Assembly: GCA_028875225.1 (NCBI GenBank)
Contig: JAPPFB010000017.1
Coordinates: 145,920 to 209,919, forward strand
Direction: 5' to 3'
Length of the DNA: 64,000 nucleotides
From: Chloroflexota bacterium
Lineage (GTDB): Bacteria; Chloroflexota; Dehalococcoidia; Bin125
Below, in pieces: positions 46,001-53,224 of the stretch; position 1 is the first letter of the stretch; each line of letters starts with the position of its first letter. The notes under the pieces were generated by a model. It saw only the letters and a list, made by a program, of their open reading frames with translations. It was not told where the DNA came from and did not search any database. A program made the position numbers and the translations under genes.

Positions 46001-47841
46001 GTGGCCGTGTAGGTGCCAATCACGAGCTCGGATGCGGTCGCCGTATGGTCGAACTCGATCTCCGCGAAGCTTGGCCCCGCGTTCCCGGAGACCACCGGCG
46101 TCTCGTTGAGGTCGGTGACACCGACTGAGACGCTCTGCGTGTCCTCGAGCCGCGGGCTGCCGTTATCTCGCACCCGTACGGTCACGTCGTAGACGCTGTT
46201 GCCGCCGGTGTCCTCCGGCCGCTCGAAGTCCGGCGGGTTCTTGAACCTGAGCTCGGCCGTGCCGTTCACGGTCGAGGTGATGTTGAAGTCGCCTGCGTCG
46301 TTGCCCGACAGATCCCAGGTCATCTGGCCTGTCGTTGCGTCCGGGTCGGTGGCGATGTATGTCGCGACGACTCCGGTCGCGTTCTCGTCGAACGTGATAC
46401 TGCTGGGCGCGGTGGTCAGCGTGGGCGTCTCGTTGATGTCGGTGACGGTCACGGCCAGGGACTTGGAGACGCTGAGGTGGTTCGACGAGCCCCGATTGCC
46501 GTCGATGCCGTTGTCCGTGACCGTGACCGTGACGTTGTAGACCCCGTCGCCGCCGGCGTCCTGCCGGTCCTCGAAGTTCGGCGCGTTCTTGAACGTGAGC
46601 ACGCCGCTGGTCGAGCCGATCTCGAAGAAGTCCCCGTCGTCGGCGGACTCGACCGACCAGGTCAACGTGTTGGCCGAGTCGTGGCTCTCATTGTTCTCGT
46701 TGTCCGGGTCGTCTGCGGCATACGTCAGGACGGAGGTCTGGTTCTCCGCGACGGAGATGGCGGTCTGGGTGGTTGAGATCGCCGGCTGCTCGTTGACGTC
46801 ATTGAGGTTGATGGTGACCGTGATTGAGTCGTCCACCGAGTTGCTGTCGCTATTGCCGGCGGCGTCTTTGTTGTCGCTCACGTTGACGATGACGGTGTAG
46901 CTGTTCTTGGACTCGTAGTTGTAGTTGACGTTTGTGGTCTGAATCTGGCCGCTCGTCGCAACGATGGTGAAGGACGACGCGTCAGTACCGCTCAACGTGT
47001 AGCGCAGCGAGTCGCTGTCGCCGCTAGTCGCCGACACCACAGCCCCGACGTTCACGCCTGACCCGCTGTTCTCCGCCACGCTGCGCGTTGCGGTCATGCT
47101 GCTGAATGACGGCTCAACGTTGCTGGCGCCGATCTGGCCCGTGACGGCGTTGGCGGATTTGCCCGAGCCCTGGGGATCGGTGTAGGACGCGGTGGCGCGC
47201 AGGAACTTGCCCACGTCCGCGGCGATCGTCGTGTAGTCCGCTGAGGTGCCATTCGACGTGATGTTGGTGAAGGGGCCGGACGCTGAGTCCCCCCGCGCCC
47301 ACTGCCACGACAGGCTGCTGACGGTCCCGTCGATGTCGGTCACCGACGCCGTCAGCGTCTCGCCGCCCGACTCCGTGCCGGTGATCGTCACGGTTCCCGC
47401 CTCGTCGAGGTTGGTGACTGTGACAACCACGCTGATGCTGTCGTCAACGTCCGTATCGGGGTTGCCGTTGGTGTTTCCAGGGATGTTGATCTTGTTGTCC
47501 CGCACCTGCACGGTCACGTTGAAAACGTTGTTGGCGCCAGCGTCGAGGGGGCTCTCGAAGTCGGGTAGGGCCTGGAACCGGAGCCTGGCCTCTCCGGTGG
47601 TGTTCCCCGTGATGGTGAACCTGGCCGCGTCGTCCCCGGCCAGCGTCCACGTGATCGTGTCGAAGCCAACCTCCGGCTCATCGGCCTCGTAGACGACGAG
47701 GGCTTCCGTGGTCAACGTCCCTTCGGGCGCGCTGATTGTGGTGAAGGCTGTACCCGTGGTCGTGATCACGGGCGCCTCGTTGATGTTGAGGACAGTGATG
47801 GTCACGGGGATGGAGACGTCGACGGTGTTGTCAGAACCCCC
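40054..47841 (-). CDS. C-terminal part of giant cadherin/propeller surface protein (after second in-frame TAG)
   Basis: About 2,595 codons in the same frame as two upstream segments, beginning after TAG 47842-47844; the first ATG is at 47805. It contains a long array of cadherin-like repeats (many ending in SDGxxD and VTVTVTNVNETPE, with TGTDAADFEI and LxFxxxPDFE blocks). Some segments have the WQWSRSRS/ADIGGYIRA pattern. Next comes a five-blade propeller-like region (RGIWSDGERMYVVDS-type blades, 41.0-41.7 kb), a cadherin-like beta-sandwich domain, an Ig-type domain and two copies of the RFLP-type module (40072-40416). It ends in TAG. Whether it is translated depends on the two internal TAG codons. 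Confidence 0.72.
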   Translation of the reverse strand, partial: GGSDNTVDVSIPVTITVLNINEAPVITTTGTAFTTISAPEGTLTTEALVVYEADEPEVGFDTITWTLAGDDAARFTITGNTTGEARLRFQALPDFESPLDAGANNVFNVTVQVRDNKINIPGNTNGNPDTDVDDSISVVVTVTNLDEAGTVTITGTESGGETLTASVTDIDGTVSSLSWQWARGDSASGPFTNITSNGTSADYTTIAADVGKFLRATASYTDPQGSGKSANAVTGQIGASNVEPSFSSMTATRSVAENSGSGVNVGAVVSATSGDSDSLRYTLSGTDASSFTIVATSGQIQTTNVNYNYESKNSYTVIVNVSDNKDAAGNSDSNSVDDSITVTINLNDVNEQPAISTTQTAISVAENQTSVLTYAADDPDNENNESHDSANTLTWSVESADDGDFFEIGSTSGVLTFKNAPNFEDRQDAGGDGVYNVTVTVTDNGIDGNRGSSNHLSVSKSLAVTVTDINETPTLTTAPSSITFDENATGVVATYIATDPDATTGQMTWDLSGNDAGDFNITSTVNGTAELRFKNPPDFERPEDTGGNSVYDVTVRVRDNGSPRLEDTQSVSVGVTDLNETPVVSGNAGPSFAEIEFDHTATASELVIGTYTATDDDNADNAGIQTITFDVTGTDAAHFSINANTGVLSFSIEPDFENPADLADSNMMGASDNMYEVVVRANDGQGGTGIEESVGTFNVTVTVTNVNETPEVPAGVPDEDFAEIEWDADSADLDVMTYISRDEETSTADLTLAITWSLAGTDAADFQILRDITTGHGTLSFRNRPNFENPTDRLNTAESHAADDNMYEVIVKLSDGPNTRDYPMTVTVTNVNETPEFTRLVGPGLHANEIEYDSGITAADLAALPATIANQSLVYPFEARDEEGDDISWTLTGGDAADFVITENPNLERPDSDEGALVRWNIVPDYENPLGSGSGGTEFYHVTVNASDGVNTSEWDFFVRIDDVNERPEFTGTPTATVSLDEHDATLDASFAEPPYAFPVIASYTGRDEEGGVTWSLTGTDAADFEIDSGGNVTFKETPSFEDPKDSGGDNVYNFNVVVRDVESKTNRLTATQPVTVTVRDIEETGVIQVSNLDPVVGDTIRFTLSDPDGGIDTGVTAISWTLRADGQPISIGSTASTTLTYTVDEDDAGKPLRAEVSYFDRRNADRNFANRKMLTSAETSPVEADPLPNVPPRFRSGTSQAIEEGSAGRVLPERITATDRDGDSLTFAIEAGQDSALFEIDPSSGQITAVGELDFETAGPQGLLFFSVSLHDGKGLDVNDMVINDDSVDVTTDVSVRVIDVEEEGVVTLSSLEPEAGTPVTATLADGDGGVTGQSWQWSRSHDGRTGWSPASGSGATTNRYTPTVSDEDSYLRAVVEYTDRRGGGKRAEAITNPVPSENRRPLFPASETGQRTVVENSRAGANVGAPVAAEDPENDRLTYSLTGADAAAFTITSSGQIRVGSGTTLDFETKSSYSVTVEVHDGKDGAGATSTAIDDTQNVTITVVNIEEPGTVTLSSETATIQARVPVTASLEDDDGPTGVTWQWSRSRSSSSGWANIAGATSDTFTPDDADIGGYIRAIASYNDGEGMGKSAVKVSPRVGQPPPVNSAPAFPPTERGQRELAEDAPGGTAVGDPVEATDFNNDPLTYTLSGTDAALFTIDANNGQLRVASGAQLDFETKRTLRVTVEVSDGADSLGDPDDDAIDDRQNVVITLTDVNEAPTLSGDTAPSVVENTSAVVATYTAADPERDAIAWTVSSNDFWISSAGQLYFLTPPGFERGGTSFSITVTATDPDGLFGSLDVTVTVTDLEEEGIVTISPLRGWEGTRFAANLDDGDGGVTAETWTWERSRNRSSWEEITGANSDSYTATEDDVGHYLRVSVEYTDRRGGNKEASDSTGSRIGETRPATNSAPGFAESSTTRSIGQGSGKGRPVGAPVRAEDPDPGEMLTYELNGSDAEHFTIDPLTGQIRTNDVLVEALQDTYTVDVIVTDGFDSGYNASDAEDDRVEVVITVRGGAFVRTGSSGTSGGSGGGGGEGGGAPAVPVPSEADFDWNVARDLDQLDPENVNPTDIWSDGQTIWVLENSPTDPDRVFAYDLLTGERIEEAEFALDARNRFSHGIGSDGEVVWIADSGQDKLFAYRLEDGERLSERDLDLDERNRDPRGIWSDGERMYVVDSIKEALFVYDLASGALLAEYELDALNRSPRGVWSDGVTIWISDDGAKRVFAYRIEDDDLKRLESEEFSFRSLLKAGNGDARGIWSDLGVLWIADATDARLYSYNMPDAIDARLASLAISSVDIGAFSPLRTAYRGSTSAELGTIEAVAAQDDAEVLIAPVDSDGNEVNGHQVTLTAGARIDVTVTSPDGSRQRVYRVTIARDNRGPRATALPALRLSAGGAPARIGLGAYFSDPDGDPLSYSLGRSSDPGVATVAIVEDVLVVTPLAAGQSSAAVTASDGSLRSEASTLAITVDPAAVALEVRVAARLVSRGRFEFALQERSPDGEWRDRILPRLRFLPAAATVGRWLNSNGFTVGEGDRSLRITARRVSGGRVEFAIQLRSDDGGWGERLLPTRRFLGTESPVNRWFISTPLNTSQP

Positions 47842-48297
47842 CTACGCGTTCTTGCCGTCGCTCACCTGCACGGTCACTTGGTAGAGGTTGTCCTCGTCCT
47901 GGTCCGCCGGATCCTCGTAGTCCGGCACGTCCGCAAACCGAAGGTCACCACTCCCCGAACCGATGGTGAAGGCGCCTGCGTCTGCGCCCGCGAGCGTCCA
48001 CATCAATCGGTCCGACTCCGGATCGCTGGCGGTGTAGGTTGCGAGGATTTCCGAGGTCGGTGTGCCCTCATGTTCCTGGCGGTCGTCATTGAGGATCGGG
48101 ATCTGCGGCGGCTCGTTGACGTTGGTGACCGAGAATGCGACCTCGAGCGTGTCGCCCATGGCGGGCGTGCCGTCATCCGTGACCTTGATGATCACTTCGT
48201 AGCCGTTGACTGGATCAGCTGGATCAGCACCGGCGCCCATCGGATCCTCGTAGTCCGGTGCGTTGATGAACGAGAGCACGCCAGAGGTCTGTCCGAT
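47842..48297 (-). pseudogene. Middle segment of the giant surface protein, between two in-frame TAG codons
   Basis: Coding sequence in the same frame as the upstream and downstream pieces, bounded by TAG 48298-48300 and TAG 47842-47844. It encodes one and a half cadherin-like repeats (TSGVLSFINAPDYEDP; VTNVNEPPQIPI; DLRFADVPDYEDP; VTVQVSDGKNA). The reading register and repeat spacing continue without any insertion or deletion across both stops. A GTG at 48279 lacks a Shine-Dalgarno site, so independent translation is unlikely. Confidence 0.75.
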
Positions 48298-49629
48298 CTA
48301 GAACAGCGCCCCGTCCTTGTTCCCCTCAAGGCTGGTGTCGCTTTCCACCGACCACGTGTGGCTGTCGCCCGAATCTTCGTCGTCAACGGTGTAGGTGGCA
48401 ACGATCGCCGTGTTCTCTGGATGCGTCGAGATATCCGGATCTTCGATTGATGGCTTTTCATTGAGGTCATTGACGCTGATGGTCACCTTGATGCTGTCGT
48501 CCCATGCGCTGTCGGCGTCTCCAGCGGGGCTCTTGCTGTCGCGGACGTACATCGGTGCGACGTACGTGGATGTGGTCTCAAAGTCCAGGTTGCCGAACAC
48601 TGAAACCTGACCGGTGCTGGTGTCGATGAAGAACGTTGGCACGACGGTCGAGTGCAGCTGGTAGGTCAGCGTGTCGGCCGTGTCGTCGTCTGCGGCGGCG
48701 ACCGGATCGCCGAAGGCGGTCAGGGACGCAGTGTTTTCATCGACCGTGAGGGTGACTGTGTCGCTCGCGAACTCCGGGCGGTCGTTGGTCGCGCCGGTGT
48801 GATTGGTCACGGACCAGCTGGTCAGGGCTTGCACATCGTTGCCCGCCGGGTCCTCCACTGGGTTTGTGCCCACGGTGTAGTCCAGGGTCACCGTGTCGCC
48901 GCTGGCGGCGCCCGTGGACAGCGTGAGCTCCACTTCTGCGCCGAGCACGGCGACGCTCGACGGCGTGTAGTCGGTCCCGCCGATGTCCACGGTGAAGTCG
49001 GACCCTGCGGGCGTCGAGCTCTCGTTCAGCAGCTCGCTGTAGATCAGGACCAGGGAGGTGCCGTCCACATTGGCCGCGAGCAGCAAGGGAGCAGTGTTAT
49101 CGAAGTCGGGCTCTTGCCTCAGAGAGCGATCGGCCTCCTCGATGACAGGCTCCGGCTCCGGCGTCAGCTCGCTGACCGCTGCCTCGGGGATCGTGATGTC
49201 GGTCCGGCCCGAGCGCGAGCCGAGGTCGTTCGAGCGGATGCGGTAGCGGTAGTGCTGCCCGGCGGTGACGGTGCTGTCGGTGTAGGTCAACGTGTCGCCG
49301 TCGACGCTGACGATCTTGGTCATCCGCGCGCCGGCGACGTCCATGTCGCGGCGGTAGACGGCGTACTCGTCCGGCGTGCACTCGCCCGAGGCCTCCCAGG
49401 TCAGCACGACCGAGGCGTCGTCCTCGCCCAGCGCGCTGGACAGGTTGACGGGCGGCACGTTGCAGGTCGCGTCGGCGTCGACGCTGGGGCGGCCGGCAAG
49501 GAGCATAGCCAGCGCGGAGATGGCCAGGAGCTGGACGACCATGCAGAACGCGCGCCCGCGGGCCGGATGCGCCGGACGCCTCCAGGGCAGACGCGGCTTC
49601 GTCGAGGAACCCAGGTGCGGCCGCCTCAT
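48298..49629 (-). CDS. N-terminal part of giant surface protein (ends at first in-frame TAG)
   Basis: 443 residues from ATG 49629. A long basic leader and hydrophobic core (CMVVQLLAISALAMLLAG) form an export signal. Then come a fibronectin-III-like domain (VVLTWEASGECTPDEYAVYR), a SwmB-type repeat (LVLIYSELLNESSTPAGSDF ... VTLDYTVGTNPVEDPAGNDV) and cadherin-like repeats. The frame ends at TAG 48298 inside a repeat. Sister repeats have Glu (FFEIGSTSG) where this one has the stop (ALF-stop-IGQTSG), so a single G-to-T change in GAG would explain it. Confidence 0.75.
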   Translation of the reverse strand: MRRPHLGSSTKPRLPWRRPAHPARGRAFCMVVQLLAISALAMLLAGRPSVDADATCNVPPVNLSSALGEDDASVVLTWEASGECTPDEYAVYRRDMDVAGARMTKIVSVDGDTLTYTDSTVTAGQHYRYRIRSNDLGSRSGRTDITIPEAAVSELTPEPEPVIEEADRSLRQEPDFDNTAPLLLAANVDGTSLVLIYSELLNESSTPAGSDFTVDIGGTDYTPSSVAVLGAEVELTLSTGAASGDTVTLDYTVGTNPVEDPAGNDVQALTSWSVTNHTGATNDRPEFASDTVTLTVDENTASLTAFGDPVAAADDDTADTLTYQLHSTVVPTFFIDTSTGQVSVFGNLDFETTSTYVAPMYVRDSKSPAGDADSAWDDSIKVTISVNDLNEKPSIEDPDISTHPENTAIVATYTVDDEDSGDSHTWSVESDTSLEGNKDGALF

Positions 49630-50008
49630 GGGACCCGCTTCCGTGGGCGCCGCGTTCGCTCTGCAGGGGGCGATTGGCCACAGCGGGAGCAAGAGGCCTG
49701 AATGTTGTACTGCCCGTCGCTGCATGTCAGCACGGACAAACCATATCTGAATAGATTGATACTCTTGTTAGAGAACTATCAGATCATCACTGTTAGCCGT
49801 CATGATTGTGTTAGTGTTTGGCGATGCCGAACGCTGGCGGGTGAGCGCTTGCGTAACCAAGGTTCAGGAACAACCGTCCTCAGCGCTCGAGACCCGGGCT
49901 CTGCGAAAACGGCTGGCCAGGCTGAGCGAGGCCCCAGTTCGATGGGCCCAGTTCGATGGCCCCAGTCCGTCGTCGCGTAAATGTGACTCGAGTTCGGACG
50001 TTTGCCGG

Positions 50009-50845
50009 CTACTTTCCGGGCAGGGCTGTAAGCTTCTCCAGCACGTCGAGCTGGGTGCGTTGATCGTTGTCGCGGTCGGCGGCGTCGAACTGGCGGGTGA
50101 GACGTAGGACCTCGGCCTCGATGTCTGGCGGGATGGTCGGGGATGGAACCGGTTCTCGCTCGTGGTCCATGCCAGGGGGTGGCTCGGGGGCAAGACGTGA
50201 TGGAGCGCTCTGGGCGTGCTGGGGGTGGCAGAGTTTGCGCTTCTTACCGCTGCCACAGGGACAGGGCCTGTTGCGTCCCGTGTTCTGGGGTAGGGCCATT
50301 TTCGGGTGTTCGGGATATTTTTCTTCCGGGGGCGAGAGAGGTGCGATTTGCTTTGTTTTCTGGGGGATCGAGGCCTGTGCGCTTTCAGGTTTTTTCAGGT
50401 TTTTTCGGGGTCGTTCGTGATCGGCGAGTTCGTGGTCGGGGTAGTCGGCGAGTTCGAGCTCGATGATCTCGCCGCCGTGCGGCGCGTCGGCCGGGAGTTC
50501 GCGGAGGAGCAGGCGGAGTTCCCGGCAGGCGGCATTGAGTTCCTGCGAGTAAAGGGCCCGGGCGCGAAACACCTGGTCGGCCGTGGTGCACAGTTCGAGT
50601 CCGACGACGCCGTTGCTGAGCAGACGGCCGATGCGGCGGTTGACGCGGTTGATCTGCTGGAGCAGGAGGTCGTTGCGGGTGGCCTGGGCGAAGTCGGTCC
50701 AGTTGGTCTCGAGCAGGCGCAGGTCGGCGTGGACGGTCGAGACGGCGACGTTGACCTTCTCGGCGATCTGCTCAAGGGTGTAGCCGTTCTGCCGGAGTTG
50801 GTGCTCGCGCAGCGTGCGTCGGCGTCGTTGAGGTGAGATGTTCAT
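50009..50845 (-). CDS. HTH protein with C-terminal SEC-C zinc motif
   Basis: A protein of 278 residues from ATG 50845 (AGGAG upstream). An N-terminal helix-turn-helix (LREHQLRQNGYTLEQIAEKV then NVAVSTVHADLRLLE) resembles the DNA-binding part of phage terminase small subunits or site-specific regulators. A helical middle (to about residue 125) and a Pro/Lys-rich linker follow. A SEC-C motif (NRPCPCGSGKKRKLCH, about 190-205) precedes a helical tail. The linker is encoded by an A-rich tandem repeat nearly identical to intergenic DNA at 62019-62046. Function unknown; a mobile-element origin is possible. Confidence 0.65.
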   Translation of the reverse strand: MNISPQRRRRTLREHQLRQNGYTLEQIAEKVNVAVSTVHADLRLLETNWTDFAQATRNDLLLQQINRVNRRIGRLLSNGVVGLELCTTADQVFRARALYSQELNAACRELRLLLRELPADAPHGGEIIELELADYPDHELADHERPRKNLKKPESAQASIPQKTKQIAPLSPPEEKYPEHPKMALPQNTGRNRPCPCGSGKKRKLCHPQHAQSAPSRLAPEPPPGMDHEREPVPSPTIPPDIEAEVLRLTRQFDAADRDNDQRTQLDVLEKLTALPGK

Positions 50846-50996
50846 TTGGCGCTCCTGATCGCATACGAACATTAGAGCGCATTTGTGCGGCGGACGGTGT
50901 GTCGGGGTATGCGGAGGGGCGGACGGGGCTGGATTTCGTCGTCGATGCGCGGTGGTTCGGCTCGTTCCGTGGGCAACGGATCGATCAGCATGGCGG

Positions 50997-51509
50997 TCAG
51001 GCCAGCGCCGCGCTCTGGATGTCCTTGATCAGCAACATGAGGGTCAGATCGTCGAATGGCGAGGACTCGAAGCCGAAGTGCGCGTAGAAGTTCGCGACTT
51101 GACGATCTTTGGCATGGACGAGAACGAGTCTCAATCCGGTGAGTTGAGCGACTTCCAGGGACTTGAGAAGGAAATGCTTCAACAGCGCCCCGGCCAGTCC
51201 GCGTCCCTGGTGTTCGCTGTCCACTGCCAATCGACCGAGCAACATTGCCGGGAGTGGGTCGGGCTGGTTGCGTCTCATGCGTCCGGGAACCTCGCTGCGC
51301 GCAAGCGCTGCGGCGCTCGACGCGTAGTAGCCAACGACGCGGTCATCCAGAGTCACCACCCAGGTGCGGCTGGAGCCATCGCCCTGATTGCGAAGCGCTC
51401 GCCGACGGAGCCATTGATTGAGCGAAGCGTCACCGCAGTCGAAACTCTCGGTGCGATGTTCCGTGGTGAGAAGCACAGGACCCCGATATTCGGGTGTTCG
51501 ATCACTCAT
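50997..51509 (-). CDS. GNAT acetyltransferase toxin (TacT-like)
   Basis: A protein of 170 residues. GNAT fold with the acetyl-CoA loop LAVDSEHQGRGLAGALL, the TacT-like start of the fold (FDCGDASLNQWLRRRAL), WVVTLDDRVVGYYA and the catalytic Tyr in ANFYAHFGFE. TacT toxins acetylate the amino group of charged tRNAs and block translation. The gene overlaps the end of the DUF1778 antitoxin by 8 bases (ATG 51509), the usual layout. Slightly longer than the family mean but complete. Confidence 0.88.
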   Translation of the reverse strand: MSDRTPEYRGPVLLTTEHRTESFDCGDASLNQWLRRRALRNQGDGSSRTWVVTLDDRVVGYYASSAAALARSEVPGRMRRNQPDPLPAMLLGRLAVDSEHQGRGLAGALLKHFLLKSLEVAQLTGLRLVLVHAKDRQVANFYAHFGFESSPFDDLTLMLLIKDIQSAALA

Positions 51510-51780
51510 CTTCCAGGAGTGATGGCTGCGCCAACAGCGCCGCAAGTCGTGGCTTGGGCGTCAACGGTCGATCCAGGATTTCTTGAAGCTCGTCCCACTC
51601 TTCGCGGGCCAACATGAACAGCCGCCGATCGGCAAGGTCTTCCATTGCCGCCGAAATGGAATGGTTCACCACGTACTCGTTGAGTGAGGCGCCCTTCTGG
51701 GCAATGGCCCGGCGCACGACGAGGTCCTCGCTTGGGGTAACGCGAATCGACCAACGCTTTGACTTTGCCTCAGAAGCCAT
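51502..51780 (-). CDS. DUF1778 (TacA-like) ribbon-helix-helix antitoxin
   Basis: A protein of 92 residues. The N-terminal ribbon-helix-helix binds DNA (KRWSIRVTPSEDLVVRRAIA then QKGASLNEYVVNHS). The C-terminal part (LAREEWDELQEILDRP) matches the toxin-neutralising tail of TacA proteins. It is co-transcribed and overlapping with the GNAT toxin. A perfect palindrome lies directly upstream, which fits autoregulation by the antitoxin-toxin complex. Confidence 0.88.
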   Translation of the reverse strand: MASEAKSKRWSIRVTPSEDLVVRRAIAQKGASLNEYVVNHSISAAMEDLADRRLFMLAREEWDELQEILDRPLTPKPRLAALLAQPSLLEDE

Positions 51781-51787
51781 GGCCCTA

Positions 51788-51810
51788 TTGTACACCCATT
51801 GTACGTACAA
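51788..51810 (-). promoter_or_regulatory. Palindromic operator of the TacA-TacT pair
   Basis: A perfect 12-base palindrome TTGTACGTACAA (51799-51810) and an extra half-site TTGTAC (51788-51793) lie 8-30 bases upstream of the antitoxin ATG. Ribbon-helix-helix antitoxins bind such repeated sites over their own promoter. The palindrome also lies 16 bases from the end of the amidase gene. Confidence 0.6.
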
Positions 51811-51825
51811 CTCAATTCACCTGGC

Positions 51826-53163
51826 TTATGCCCCAGCCAGAGCCGCCTCGATCTTTACCGCCTGACCCAGGAGTGTCTCGTCGTGGCCGAAGCGTCCGAC
51901 GAGGGAGAGGCCGAGGGGGAGACCTTCGTCATCGCCGAACGGCAGATTGATCACCGGCATGCCGGCGTGGGTCCAGGGCAGATTCATGGCCGGGTCTCCG
52001 GTGGAACCCAGGCCGTGCGGAGCCGGTCCGACCGCGGATGGCGTGAGCCAGGCGTCGATGCCGGCGCGATCCATGCGCTCGTGCAGGCGCTGACGCAAGG
52101 CAATCCGGCTGGCCCGGCCGGCCTCGGCGTCATCGGCCGAGATCTGCAGTCCCGACTCGTACAGCTGGGCGCTCTGCGGACGGAACATGGCTCCGTATCT
52201 CGCATACCGCTCCTGGTGTACCTCGGCAAACTCATAGGTGGTCAGATTGCGGTGGCGGCCGCTGATCTCGGCGATGTCGTGCAGCGTCGGAGCCGACTCG
52301 ACGCTGATTCCCGCGTCAGTCAGCCGAGCGCGGGCCGCATTGAGCGCTTCCTGCATTTTGGAGGAAGCCTGGTCGAGAAAGGCGCCGGTGGGAATTCCAA
52401 TTCTGGGCGAATGCGCTTCGGCGTCCTCACCCTCACGCCAGCCGAGCAGGAGCGTCGGCGCGACCAGCAGGGCGTCGGCGACGGAGTTGACGAAGTAACC
52501 GATCGTGTCGACCGACGGCGAATAGTAAAGCGTGCCGCCGGTAGGGATGCGGTCGTAGGAGGGCTTGAAGCCGACGACGCCGCAGAACGACGCGGGCCGG
52601 ATGACCGAGCCGACCGTCTGCGAACCAAGCGCGAGTGGCGCGATTCCTGCGGCGACGGCGGCGGCCGAGCCACTGCTGGAGCCGCCCGGCGTGTGCTCCC
52701 TGTTGTGTGGATTGGCCGTCGCGCCGGAGGCGAAGTAGGCGAACTCGGTGGTGACGGCCTTGCCGAGGACCAGCGCCCCGGACTCCTTGAGGCGTGCGAC
52801 GACATCGGCCTCGCGGCCGCTGAATGACTCGGGCGGCACGGCCGATCCGGCGCGGGTGGGCATACGGCTGACGTTGAAGATGTCCTTGACGGCGACCATC
52901 GCGCCGAAGAGCGGCGGACGCGAAGAGGGCGTGGGCCAGCGGTCGATGAGGTCAGCGGCCTCGGAGGAGAGGCGCTCGCGCAGGCGGATGTCGGGCAGGA
53001 TTGCGCGGACCAGCGGATTGACTTCCTCCAGGCGATCGAGCGTCTGGGCGATCAGATCCTGTAATGAGAGGTCGCCGGATCGGGTCGCGGCGACCTGTTC
53101 GGAGAGGGAGATTGGCTGCACCAGATTGAGACTCGTTGAGTTCGGCACGTTGGGTTGCTCCAT
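51826..53163 (-). CDS. Amidase signature family hydrolase
   Basis: A protein of 445 residues from ATG 53163. It shows the Ser-cisSer-Lys catalytic system of the amidase signature family: Lys in GAMVAVKDIF, the Gly/Ser-rich loop TPGGSSSGSAAAVAAG and the nucleophile region SQTVGSVIRPASFCG (GatA relatives usually have GTDTGGSIRxPA, so the TVGSV variant is noteworthy). It lacks a GatB/GatC context and is more likely a catabolic amidase than the glutamyl-tRNA amidotransferase subunit. Substrate unknown. Confidence 0.87.
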   Translation of the reverse strand: MEQPNVPNSTSLNLVQPISLSEQVAATRSGDLSLQDLIAQTLDRLEEVNPLVRAILPDIRLRERLSSEAADLIDRWPTPSSRPPLFGAMVAVKDIFNVSRMPTRAGSAVPPESFSGREADVVARLKESGALVLGKAVTTEFAYFASGATANPHNREHTPGGSSSGSAAAVAAGIAPLALGSQTVGSVIRPASFCGVVGFKPSYDRIPTGGTLYYSPSVDTIGYFVNSVADALLVAPTLLLGWREGEDAEAHSPRIGIPTGAFLDQASSKMQEALNAARARLTDAGISVESAPTLHDIAEISGRHRNLTTYEFAEVHQERYARYGAMFRPQSAQLYESGLQISADDAEAGRASRIALRQRLHERMDRAGIDAWLTPSAVGPAPHGLGSTGDPAMNLPWTHAGMPVINLPFGDDEGLPLGLSLVGRFGHDETLLGQAVKIEAALAGA

Positions 53164-53189
53164 GCGATGCCCCCATCTGCCTTCGGCAT

Positions 53190-53213
53190 CTCCCCCCCGC
53201 TGCGTGGGGGGAG
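53190..53213. repeat. GC-rich hairpin between DinB-like and amidase genes
   Basis: An 8-base-pair perfect inverted repeat CTCCCCCC / GGGGGGAG around an 8-base loop. It could be a rho-independent-like terminator for the DinB-type gene or a small dispersed palindrome; no T-tract follows. Confidence 0.4.
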
Positions 53214-53224
53214 AACGCAATCAG

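Noticed and set aside
44893-46128. Antisense frame of 411 codons inside the giant surface-protein gene
   Set aside because: Composition follows the cadherin-repeat coding strand and no family motif is present.
40054-49629. Genome-wide reassignment of TAG to an amino acid
   Set aside because: TAG terminates several clearly complete genes here at the expected length (HU, the double EthD protein, pcrA, the 11-repeat protein), so the two internal TAGs are better explained by mutation or local events.
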